From: an uncultured Candidatus Competibacteraceae bacterium
GTDB taxonomy: Bacteria > Pseudomonadota > Gammaproteobacteria > Competibacterales > Competibacteraceae
Direction of reading: 5' to 3'
DNA length: 5,613 bases
Assembly (NCBI GenBank): GCA_937872125.1
Contig: CALMNY010000344.1
Coordinates: forward strand, 1 to 5,613
This document shows positions 1-4,501 of this stretch, piece by piece (position 1 is the stretch's first letter; the number at the start of each line of letters is the position of its first letter). A model generated the notes under the pieces. It saw only the letters and a list, made by a program, of their open reading frames with translations, made no database searches and had not been told where the DNA came from. The translations under genes were made by a program, and so were the position numbers.

Positions 1-1
1 A

Positions 2-130
2 CTCACCACCGAAACCGTCAGCCGCACCATCGCCGAACTACGCCGGCAGGGGGTGTTGCGTGATCGCGGCGCCAATCTCCAGGAGTGCAACCGCGAAATG
101 CTGCGCCGCATCGCCGACGGTGAAGACTAA
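2..130 (+). CDS. Crp/Fnr-family transcriptional regulator, C-terminal fragment (5' end outside window)
   Basis: Only the last 42 codons and the TAA stop (128-130) are present; the gene starts to the left of the window. The translation opens LTTETVSRTIAELRRQGVL, which is the second half of the Crp/Fnr winged helix-turn-helix. The recognition helix carries E-x-x-S-R, the arrangement typical of the FNR side of the superfamily, followed by the short wing (VLRDRGANLQ) and a charged tail ending in DGED. Family members are cytoplasmic regulators with an N-terminal cyclic-nucleotide-binding-like sensor domain. That domain is not visible here, so the ligand (oxygen via Fe-S, NO, haem, cAMP or other) cannot be stated. 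The gene converges on the metal-transport gene across the palindromic region at 180-310. Family assignment is firm; the subfamily is inference. Confidence 0.85.
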   Translation, partial: LTTETVSRTIAELRRQGVLRDRGANLQECNREMLRRIADGED

Positions 131-212
131 AAATCACCGTCATGGTCAAACAGGCTCGCCCTCCCAGAGCGATGGATGACTTAGGTGATTTCTGACAAAG
201 ACTCTACCAGAA

Positions 213-281
213 TGTGGGTTGGGCTTTAGCCTAACTCTTTGAGATTATTGGCTTAAAAGTCAGGCTAAAGCCCGACCCACA
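213..281. repeat. REPIN-like unit: two inverted REP-type hairpins
   Basis: Arms at 213-232 and 262-281 are inverted repeats of 20 bp with one mismatch (TGTGGGTTGGGCTTTAGCCT on the left; the right-arm complement has C for T at the eighth base). Each arm, with three more bases, is itself a hairpin: 218-235 pairs GTTGGGCT with AGCCTAAC around TT, and 259-276 pairs GTCAGGCT with AGCCCGAC around AA. Each hairpin is preceded on its own strand by a GTGG head. A 23-nt spacer (236-258) separates them. Head plus hairpin, paired head-out with an inverted copy, is the architecture of REP doublets (REPINs) mobilised in trans by RAYT (TnpA-REP) transposases. No RAYT gene lies in this window, so membership in a dispersed family is inferred from structure only. 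Confidence 0.7.
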
Positions 282-296
282 GGTATGATCTTTTTT
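213..296 (+). terminator. Possible intrinsic terminator for the Crp/Fnr gene
   Basis: In + strand RNA the 20-bp stem of 213-232/262-281 is followed, after nine bases, by six T residues (291-296). The gap is longer than in a standard Rho-independent terminator, and the loop is 29 nt. On the minus strand the hairpin has no comparable T tract, so support for terminating the opposing metal-transport gene is weaker. The location between two convergent genes fits a termination role. Confidence 0.35.
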
Positions 297-305
297 GGAA
301 ATCGC

Positions 306-1217
306 CTAAGCCGTGCGGGCGCGGGTCAGCGGAATGGCCAACATTCCAGCAGCCAGGAACGTCAATACCGCGCCGATCAAGCCGGCCAGGCTGGTGGATA
401 GCGCCTCGGAGGCGACGCCAGCAACCTGATAATCAGCCAGCAGCGTTACGAACAGCGGCGCGGACTGGCGCCAAACCTGATACTGCGCCATCACCGCCTC
501 CAGACCGTCCGGCAGTGGCGAGGCGAACGGACTCAGGCACAGCGCGATCAGCACCGCCGCCAGCGTCGGCGCCGCGAAACTCCGAGCCGCAGGAACGGCG
601 CCAACCGTCGCCGACTGGTCAAACAACGCCAGCGCTGCGCAGGTGATAAGCGCCTCGCCCACCCCGATCAGCGCATGAACGCCCAGCAGGGCCGGCACGA
701 CTTGTTCCAGCGGCAATACGCCGGCCAGCGCCAGTTCGACCGCGCAGGCCAGGGCCGCCAGCATCACCGCCGCCCAACTGGCCAGCGCGGTAGCGGTCCA
801 GCTCCAGGTTCCGCCCGCCGGTAGTTTTTTCAGCAGTTCCAGTCGCAACAGGCCGCCGAGACCAGCGCCGAGCACCGCCATGTTGAATATGTTGGCGCCC
901 AGCACGGTCAAACCGCCATCGGCGAACACCAGGGCCTGGATCGTCACCACCAGCGCCAACGCCAGCACGCCGAACGGCACGCCCAGCAAGGCGCTGGCCA
1001 ATACGCCGCCAAGCAGATGGCCCGAAGTACCGCTGCTGATCGGAAAGTTCAACATTTGCGCGGCGAAGAGGAAGGCGCTAACCGCCGCAAACCGCAGTGG
1101 ATGCGGCTTTTCCGCCGACCGATACGCGGCCAGCGCCGCACCAGCCAGACACAGACCACTGAAAACGGCGGTCACGGGGCAAAGAGTGCCGTCAAGCAGG
1201 TTTTGCGGGATGTGCAT
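306..1217 (-). CDS. cbiM: CbiM/NikM-type Ni/Co energy-coupling-factor transport protein with fused PDGLE (CbiN-like) domain
   Basis: This 303-residue polytopic membrane protein is probably the substrate-binding component of a nickel or cobalt ECF-type ABC importer. The N terminus MHIP and His67 (in SSGTSGH) match the residues that bind metal in characterised NikM proteins (the Met1 amine, His2, His67). Other CbiM signatures are GANIFNM (108-113) and HALIGVGEALIT (181-192). PDGLE is at 236-240, followed by a segment ending in a last membrane helix (about 273-295). This C-terminal module corresponds to CbiN/NikN, so the protein is an M-N fusion. The ATG at 1217 is favoured because the mature M-H-I terminus is functional and AAGGAA (1225-1230) lies 7 nt upstream. 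No EcfT/CbiQ or ATPase gene follows; the next thing downstream is the palindrome and a convergent regulator. Nickel versus cobalt cannot be decided here. Confidence 0.9.
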   Translation of the reverse strand: MHIPQNLLDGTLCPVTAVFSGLCLAGAALAAYRSAEKPHPLRFAAVSAFLFAAQMLNFPISSGTSGHLLGGVLASALLGVPFGVLALALVVTIQALVFADGGLTVLGANIFNMAVLGAGLGGLLRLELLKKLPAGGTWSWTATALASWAAVMLAALACAVELALAGVLPLEQVVPALLGVHALIGVGEALITCAALALFDQSATVGAVPAARSFAAPTLAAVLIALCLSPFASPLPDGLEAVMAQYQVWRQSAPLFVTLLADYQVAGVASEALSTSLAGLIGAVLTFLAAGMLAIPLTRARTA

Positions 1218-1361
1218 GAGCAGATTCCTTATTGCAGATCAGGAGATTTCAGCATAGCCCAGGACCATCACCCCTGCATCATCCGTTTAGCGGGGCGGCG
1301 GGAGCGTTGGCCCTAATCATCGAGCATGGGTCAGCCATGGGCGATTTTGGCGCTGGCCTGA

Positions 1362-1390
1362 TTGCAACTCGACCGACTCATGCGAATAAT
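1362..1390 (+). promoter_or_regulatory. Candidate sigma70 promoter of the 131-residue hypothetical gene
   Basis: TTGCAA (1362-1367, 4 of 6 to TTGACA) and AATAAT (1385-1390, 5 of 6 to TATAAT) are separated by exactly 17 bp and sit in the most AT-rich part of the intergenic region. Transcription would begin near 1396-1398, immediately before the hairpin at 1399-1423, giving a leader of roughly 145 nt. Assigned by consensus matching only. Confidence 0.5.
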
Positions 1391-1398
1391 GATGAAAA

Positions 1399-1423
1399 AT
1401 CAGCGATCGCCAGGGTTGCTGAT
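1399..1423 (+). promoter_or_regulatory. 5'-end leader hairpin
   Basis: ATCAGCGATC (1399-1408) pairs with GGTTGCTGAT (1414-1423) around the 5-nt loop GCCAG, giving a 10-bp stem with two G-U pairs. The G-U pairs are valid only in + strand RNA, which fits transcription toward the 131-residue gene. It falls at the predicted transcript 5' end. No T tract follows, so it is not an obvious attenuator; a stabilising or regulatory 5' stem-loop is more likely. Confidence 0.45.
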
Positions 1424-1457
1424 GCAAGGCGCGATGGCCGCTGGTTCCATAGCCAAC

Positions 1458-1536
1458 CCTCCCCTCGCCGGGAGGCGATCCATGAAAGCGTGCAAAACGG
1501 GACTGCGGCGTCTCTAACCCACACCCATGAGGGGAG
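1458..1536 (+). promoter_or_regulatory. Candidate Shine-Dalgarno sequestering element
   Basis: CTCCCCTC (1459-1466) is a perfect 8-nt complement of GAGGGGAG (1529-1536), the ribosome-binding site of the gene starting at 1543. The same pyrimidine segment can instead form local hairpins: CCTCCC (1458-1463) with GGGAGG (1470-1475), or TCGCC (1465-1469) with GGCGA (1474-1478) around a GGGA tetraloop. These pairings exclude each other, so the leader could switch between a hidden and an exposed ribosome-binding site. Pyrimidine tracts complementary to a purine-rich ribosome-binding site also arise by chance, so the regulatory reading is inference. Confidence 0.35.
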
Positions 1537-1542
1537 ACTAAT

Positions 1543-1938
1543 ATGGCCAAGAAGGATATCAGCAAGTTATTCAGTCAGGCAGTGAACAAGTTTCGCGCTG
1601 ACCAGGAGAAGCACGAAACCCCTCGGAATAGCGGGCTGAGTCCGCTGGAGCGCGATTTCGAAATGGTCAAGGATGAGGTGCGCAAGCTCAGGCCCCATAT
1701 CGAAAACCATCCCCGGGTTAATCATTTCTGGGTCTTCACGGACAAAATCATCGTTGATTTTCACCGTGAAACCAGCCGGTCTGCCGTCCAGATCATCATT
1801 CAGCTTTATCCTCCCGAAAAAAACCGGCTCAAACAGGGGATGTTCGGCTATCTGTCCGATGGCTACGAAGTACCGCTGGAAAGCGTGGATGAAGCCGTAG
1901 AGTTCTTCGCTACCCAGTGCGGCAAATTGCTGGCGTAA
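1543..1938 (+). CDS. Hypothetical protein, 131 residues, soluble
   Basis: I do not recognise this protein. The start is well supported: ATG at 1543 has GGGGAG (1531-1536) 6 nt upstream, and the frame ends in TAA. The N terminus is basic and helix-prone (MAKKDISKLFSQAVNKFRAD), followed by a polar linker (about 20-33). A charged helix follows (about 34-52, ERDFEMVKDEVRKLRPHIE). Next come alternating hydrophobic stretches suggesting beta strands (HFWVFTDKIIVDFH at 61-74 and AVQIIIQLY at 81-89), a GYLSDGYEVPLES loop, and a C-terminal amphipathic helix (113-130). There is one cysteine (126) and no signal peptide or membrane segment, so it is probably cytoplasmic. It is monocistronic in this window, with its own promoter candidate and leader, and it is divergent from the metal transporter. 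The alpha/beta layout suggests a small folded domain, not a toxin or peptide leader, but no function can be assigned. Confidence 0.75.
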   Translation: MAKKDISKLFSQAVNKFRADQEKHETPRNSGLSPLERDFEMVKDEVRKLRPHIENHPRVNHFWVFTDKIIVDFHRETSRSAVQIIIQLYPPEKNRLKQGMFGYLSDGYEVPLESVDEAVEFFATQCGKLLA

Positions 1939-1978
1939 CCGTTGGTTTGGGCCCTCTTTGGCCTGTACGGTTGATTAG

Positions 1979-2025
1979 CGCCAGCAGCGCGGCGATTCAC
2001 CGGCAATGACCCACGCGGGCTGGCG
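1979..2025. terminator. Weak inverted repeat between convergent genes
   Basis: CGCCAGC (1979-1985) and GCTGGCG (2019-2025) are perfect 7-bp inverted copies with a 33-nt loop. They lie in the 111-bp gap (1939-2049) between the 131-residue gene and the leftward exporter gene. There is no T tract on either side. A Rho-independent terminator is unproven, and I see nothing else in this gap. Confidence 0.2.
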
Positions 2026-2049
2026 TCATCGCTCCATCAGGACAGTGCT

Positions 2050-2658
2050 TCAAAGCAGCCGCCGCCCACCCTCATACAGGAACAGCAGCGCATACCCCAG
2101 CAGCGCCAGACCCAAACTGCGCATGAGTATGAGATAACCGCCACTGCGCAGCAGGTGGCGGGCGCGGCCCAGCGCCAGCGCCAGCAGCACCTTGGAACCC
2201 ACCAGCAGCACGTAAAATGCGACGATGAAGATCGCCGCCGCCGGCCAGCCCTCCCGCCAGGCGGTCAGTACGGTCGGTGCGCCTACCGCCAGCCAGAACA
2301 GATAGGGGCTGGGATTGAGGAAATTGGCGATCACCCCGCGCCGCAGTGAACCGGCCAGCTCTGTCGGTTCCAGCTCCGCGCCCCGAAAGTGCACGCCTTG
2401 CAGCCCCAGCCAGGCCAGATACAGCCCGCCGCCCAGATGGATCAGCGCCAGCGGCAAGGTCTGATCCGTCAATGGTCGCAGCAGCAGCACCGTCGCCAGA
2501 ATGATCGGCAAATCGGTCAGCAGCGGCGCCAGCGCCACGCCGATCCCGGCGCGCGCGCCGTGGCGCACGGTTTCGCTGGCGACCAGAGCCAGCAGCGGCC
2601 CTGGCGAAAGCCCGCCGCTCAATCCCAGCAGAATTCCAGAGAGCAGAAAAGCGGTCAT
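2050..2658 (-). CDS. LysE/RhtB-family amino-acid exporter
   Basis: This 202-residue inner-membrane protein has about six hydrophobic segments (roughly 3-26, 36-61, 68-88, 112-133, 138-162, 176-195). It probably exports amino acids or similar small metabolites by secondary transport. Family signatures are SPGP (18-21) in the first helix, the conserved RHGARAGIGVALAPLLTDLP stretch (32-51), and NFLNPSPYLFWL (112-123). The length is normal for LysE/RhtB proteins. The start ATG (2656-2658) overlaps the TGA stop of rsgA in an ATGA junction. There is no strong ribosome-binding site before it, so translation is probably coupled to rsgA. An in-frame ATG at 2796 would add 46 residues that lack any hydrophobic character and lie wholly inside rsgA, so I rejected it. 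Substrate is not predictable from this sequence. Confidence 0.88.
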   Translation of the reverse strand: MTAFLLSGILLGLSGGLSPGPLLALVASETVRHGARAGIGVALAPLLTDLPIILATVLLLRPLTDQTLPLALIHLGGGLYLAWLGLQGVHFRGAELEPTELAGSLRRGVIANFLNPSPYLFWLAVGAPTVLTAWREGWPAAAIFIVAFYVLLVGSKVLLALALGRARHLLRSGGYLILMRSLGLALLGYALLFLYEGGRRLL

Positions 2659-3680
2659 GGTGCTGGCCGGCCTGATTTCATCGCTGTCTCCAATGTCGCG
2701 CGCAGTTGCCGGTAACTGTCCAGCCGGCGTGGAGCGATGGCGCCGCACTCCACCGCATCCCGCAACGCGCAGCCTGGTTCGACCTGATGGCGGCAATCGG
2801 AAAACCGGCAGCGGCCCAGATACGGCGCAATATCGGGAAACCCCCGATCCAGGTCGCTCAGGCGGATGGCTCCCAGTTCGAAGCTACGCACTCCGGGCGT
2901 ATCAATCAGGGCGCCGCCATCCGGCAGGTGATAAAGCATACTGCCCGTGGTGGTGTGCGCGCCATGGCCGGTCACCTGGGATACGGACTGGATGCGAATC
3001 TCGCGCTCTGGCAGCAGCGCCTTGATCAGCGACGATTTGCCCACGCCGGATTGCCCAACCAGCAGGCTGACGCGACCGCGCAGCCAGGCGCGGAGTGTAT
3101 CCAGCCCGTGAGCGGCGTAGCTGCTGGTCAACAGCAATGGATAACCAATCCGGCGGTAGGGTTCCAGCCGCTGGGTCAAGACCGCCAGCGCCGGTGCGTC
3201 CAGCACATCCAGTTTGTTCAGCACCAGCAAACCCTGAACGCCGATGGCGGCGATGGCGACCAGATAACGGTCGATCAGATACTCGCTGGGTTCCGGTTCC
3301 GGCGCCAGCACCACCGCCACCGCATCGAGATTGGCGGCGACCGGGCGTGGTTGACCGTGATAATCCGGGCGGGTCAGCAGCGAGCGACGTTCGCCGAGCG
3401 CCACGATCACCCCAGCCCCGGCGCCAGTCAGTTGCCAGATCACCCGGTCGCCACACGCCAGCCGGCCCAGATTCTGCCGTGCGGCGCAGCGGTGCAACCG
3501 GCCGGCGCTATCCTCAACCACCAGAGCACGCCCGTGGTGCGTGATCAGCAGTCCGGTCTGTTCGGAACTCAGGCCAGCGTGATCCACAACGTCTATCTGC
3601 TGGTCGGCGCGGGCGCGGCGGCTGTCCTGCAAGCGCTGGATACGGCTCTGCTGGCGCTGAGTCAGGCGGCGGCCGGTCAT
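2655..3680 (-). CDS. rsgA: Small ribosomal subunit biogenesis GTPase RsgA
   Basis: RsgA is a cytoplasmic, circularly permuted GTPase that acts in late maturation of the 30S subunit, with GTP hydrolysis stimulated by the ribosome. The 341-residue product has the expected order: a basic N-terminal tail, an OB-fold (about 38-105), then the permuted G domain. In that domain G4 is NKLD (155-158), G5 is TSS (185-187), G1 is GQSGVGKSS (209-217), the G2 threonines are within HTTTG (242-246), and G3 is DTPG (260-263). The C-terminal zinc knuckle has Cys291, Cys296, His298 and Cys304. Length is close to E. coli RsgA. The ATG at 3680 begins MTGRRLTQRQ, typical of the family, though its ribosome-binding site is poor. 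The gene is divergent from orn, as in E. coli, and overlaps the exporter gene downstream by 4 nt. Confidence 0.97.
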   Translation of the reverse strand: MTGRRLTQRQQSRIQRLQDSRRARADQQIDVVDHAGLSSEQTGLLITHHGRALVVEDSAGRLHRCAARQNLGRLACGDRVIWQLTGAGAGVIVALGERRSLLTRPDYHGQPRPVAANLDAVAVVLAPEPEPSEYLIDRYLVAIAAIGVQGLLVLNKLDVLDAPALAVLTQRLEPYRRIGYPLLLTSSYAAHGLDTLRAWLRGRVSLLVGQSGVGKSSLIKALLPEREIRIQSVSQVTGHGAHTTTGSMLYHLPDGGALIDTPGVRSFELGAIRLSDLDRGFPDIAPYLGRCRFSDCRHQVEPGCALRDAVECGAIAPRRLDSYRQLRATLETAMKSGRPAP

Positions 3681-3794
3681 GCTGCTTTTACTCTGTGCCC
3701 GCCGGATTCAGCGTAAACTTTAGACTGGCTACCCTCGCCGGACCGCCTGCGGCGAGCTTCCCATTTGACTCTGACTCTATCGCACGAAGAATCC
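3681..3794. promoter_or_regulatory. Divergent rsgA-orn intergenic region with GC-rich hairpin
   Basis: This 114-bp region must carry promoters for rsgA (leftward) and orn (rightward). CTCGCCG (3734-3740) and CGGCGAG (3750-3756) form a perfect 7-bp stem with a 9-nt loop; a smaller CCGC-CT-GCGG hairpin (3743-3752) is mutually exclusive with it. TAAACT (3714-3719) is a possible -10 for orn (4 of 6), but no good -35 accompanies it. If that start is used, the hairpin lies in the orn 5' leader. The promoter assignment is tentative; the inverted repeat itself is plain. Confidence 0.4.
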
Positions 3795-4373
3795 ATGTCC
3801 CCCGATAACCTGATCTGGATTGATTTGGAAATGACCGGTTTGGCGCCCCAGACCGACCGCATCATCGAAATCGCCACCATTATCACCGATAGCCAACTCA
3901 ATATTTTGGCCGAAGGCCCCGTATTGGCCATCCACCAGGATGACGCTACGCTGGCGGCGATGGATGACTGGAACCAGAAGCAACACGGCGCCTCCGGCCT
4001 GACCGCCCGGGTCCGCGCCAGCACCGTGACCGAACGTGAGGCCGAGGCGCGCACCCTGGAGTTTCTCAGTCTTTATGTCCCCAAGGGCCAATCGCCCATG
4101 TGCGGCAACAGCATTTGTCAGGATCGGCGGTTTTTGGCCCGCTGGATGCCGGAACTGGAGGCCTATTTTCATTATCGTAATCTGGACGTGAGTACGGTCA
4201 AGGAACTGGCCCGCCGCTGGTATCCGGAAAAGATGCTCAGGGGGTTTAGCAAAACCTCGACCCACCTGGCCTTGCAGGATATCCGCGATTCCATCGAGGA
4301 ATTGCGCTTTTATCGCAAACGGCTGTTTGTGGCGGCGGACGCTGTAGATGTGGTGGGCAGCCCTTCAGGATAA
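3795..4373 (+). CDS. orn: Oligoribonuclease (3'-5' exoribonuclease, DEDDh family)
   Basis: Orn degrades very short oligoribonucleotides, chiefly dinucleotides, to mononucleotides at the end of RNA decay. In many bacteria it also clears pGpG from cyclic-di-GMP turnover. The 192-residue protein carries all DEDDh metal-binding and catalytic residues: Asp10 and Glu12 in WIDLEMTGL, Asp110 in [11 protein letters not shown], and His157 and Asp162 in [15 protein letters not shown]. It is slightly longer than E. coli Orn because of a short C-terminal tail (about 179-192) of low conservation. I chose the ATG at 3795 because it puts [16 protein letters not shown] at the N terminus as in homologues, with GAAG (3786-3789) just upstream. 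An in-frame TTG at 3765 would add ten residues without support. The gene is divergent from rsgA and followed 128 bp later by pepN. Confidence 0.96.
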   Translation: MSPDNLIWIDLEMTGLAPQTDRIIEIATIITDSQLNILAEGPVLAIHQDDATLAAMDDWNQKQHGASGLTARVRASTVTEREAEARTLEFLSLYVPKGQSPMCGNSICQDRRFLARWMPELEAYFHYRNLDVSTVKELARRWYPEKMLRGFSKTSTHLALQDIRDSIEELRFYRKRLFVAADAVDVVGSPSG

Positions 4374-4501
4374 AGCCACCGTTCAGCCCCAGACCGAAAC
4401 CGTATGGCGTACTTGGCCCACCGGTCAGCCCGTCCATCGCTCCCTTGGGGCTGGCCGCCTGCCCATCGCTTTGTTGCTCCTGCATACGGAGAAATCGCCC
4501 C
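4374..4501 (+). other. orn-pepN intergenic gap with two spaced inverted repeats
   Basis: Two exact 7-bp inverted pairs are present: CAGCCCC (4384-4390) with GGGGCTG (4447-4453), and CCGTATG (4400-4406) with CATACGG (4483-4489). They interlock (first arm, second arm, first partner, second partner), so both could form together only as a pseudoknot. No T tract, tRNA or clear promoter is visible. GGAGA (4488-4492), the pepN ribosome-binding site, overlaps the last arm by two bases. Chance is a reasonable explanation for both pairs. Confidence 0.3.

Larger units (their letters stand above)
180..310. repeat. Nested imperfect inverted repeat element (MITE-like or large palindrome)
   Basis: CTTAGGTGATTTC (180-192) and GAAATCGCCTAAG (298-310) are inverted copies, 12 of 13 bases complementary with the remaining pair a G-T. 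They enclose the REPIN-like unit at 213-281. The stretches between outer and inner arms (193-208 against 282-297) are also partly complementary, about 9-10 of 16 positions, with an extra AGAA at 209-212 on the left. The whole 131 bp can therefore fold as one long imperfect hairpin. I see no obvious target-site duplication at the ends. The right arm extends into the last codons of the neighbouring metal-transport gene and contains its TAG stop (306-308). It could be a small non-autonomous mobile element, or an old palindrome serving as a bidirectional terminator between convergent genes. Confidence 0.6.
1218..1542. other. Divergent intergenic region, 325 bp
   Basis: This region lies between the leftward metal-transport gene and the rightward 131-residue gene. 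It holds the AAGGAA ribosome-binding site of the former (1225-1230, read on the minus strand), a candidate sigma70 promoter for the latter (1362-1390), and that gene's structured leader (about 1397-1542). Short open frames occur on both strands but overlap each other and show no recognisable protein. The conserved GCCACTG-type box of cobalamin riboswitches is absent, and I see no clear NikR operator. I could not identify a convincing promoter for the leftward gene; CTATGCT on the minus strand near 1252 is only a weak -10 candidate. Confidence 0.6.

Noticed and set aside
1229..1242. FNR-box-like sequence on the - strand (CTGATCTGCAATAA)
   Set aside because: It matches only about 7 of 10 defined positions of TTGAT-N4-ATCAA and abuts the ribosome-binding site, so it is a poor operator candidate.
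1403..1410. GCGATCGC octamer, the cyanobacterial HIP1 motif
   Set aside because: It was noticed once, within the 1399-1423 hairpin. One occurrence says nothing about HIP1 enrichment, and the gene content is gammaproteobacterial.
1218..1542. Cobalamin riboswitch or NikR operator controlling the metal transporter
   Set aside because: The minus strand lacks the conserved GCCACTG-type box, and no convincing GTATGA-type palindrome is present.
1232..1585. Opposing small open frames in the intergenic region (+ 1232-1585 and - 1317-1565)
   Set aside because: They overlap each other antisense and run into the well-supported gene at 1543. The translations show no domain, membrane or signal pattern. 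The bases are better explained as promoter and leader.
2659..2796. N-terminal extension of the LysE-family protein to an upstream ATG
   Set aside because: The 46 extra residues are non-hydrophobic and entirely within rsgA, whereas the ATG at 2658 gives a normal family N terminus.
2706..3716. 336-codon open frame on the + strand opposite rsgA
   Set aside because: It is antisense to an unambiguous RsgA. The translation is rich in Q, A, R and H with no domain, as expected for an open shadow frame in GC-rich coding DNA.
3765..3794. TTG start adding ten residues to Orn
   Set aside because: The ATG at 3795 matches the usual Orn N terminus and has a GAAG ribosome-binding site.
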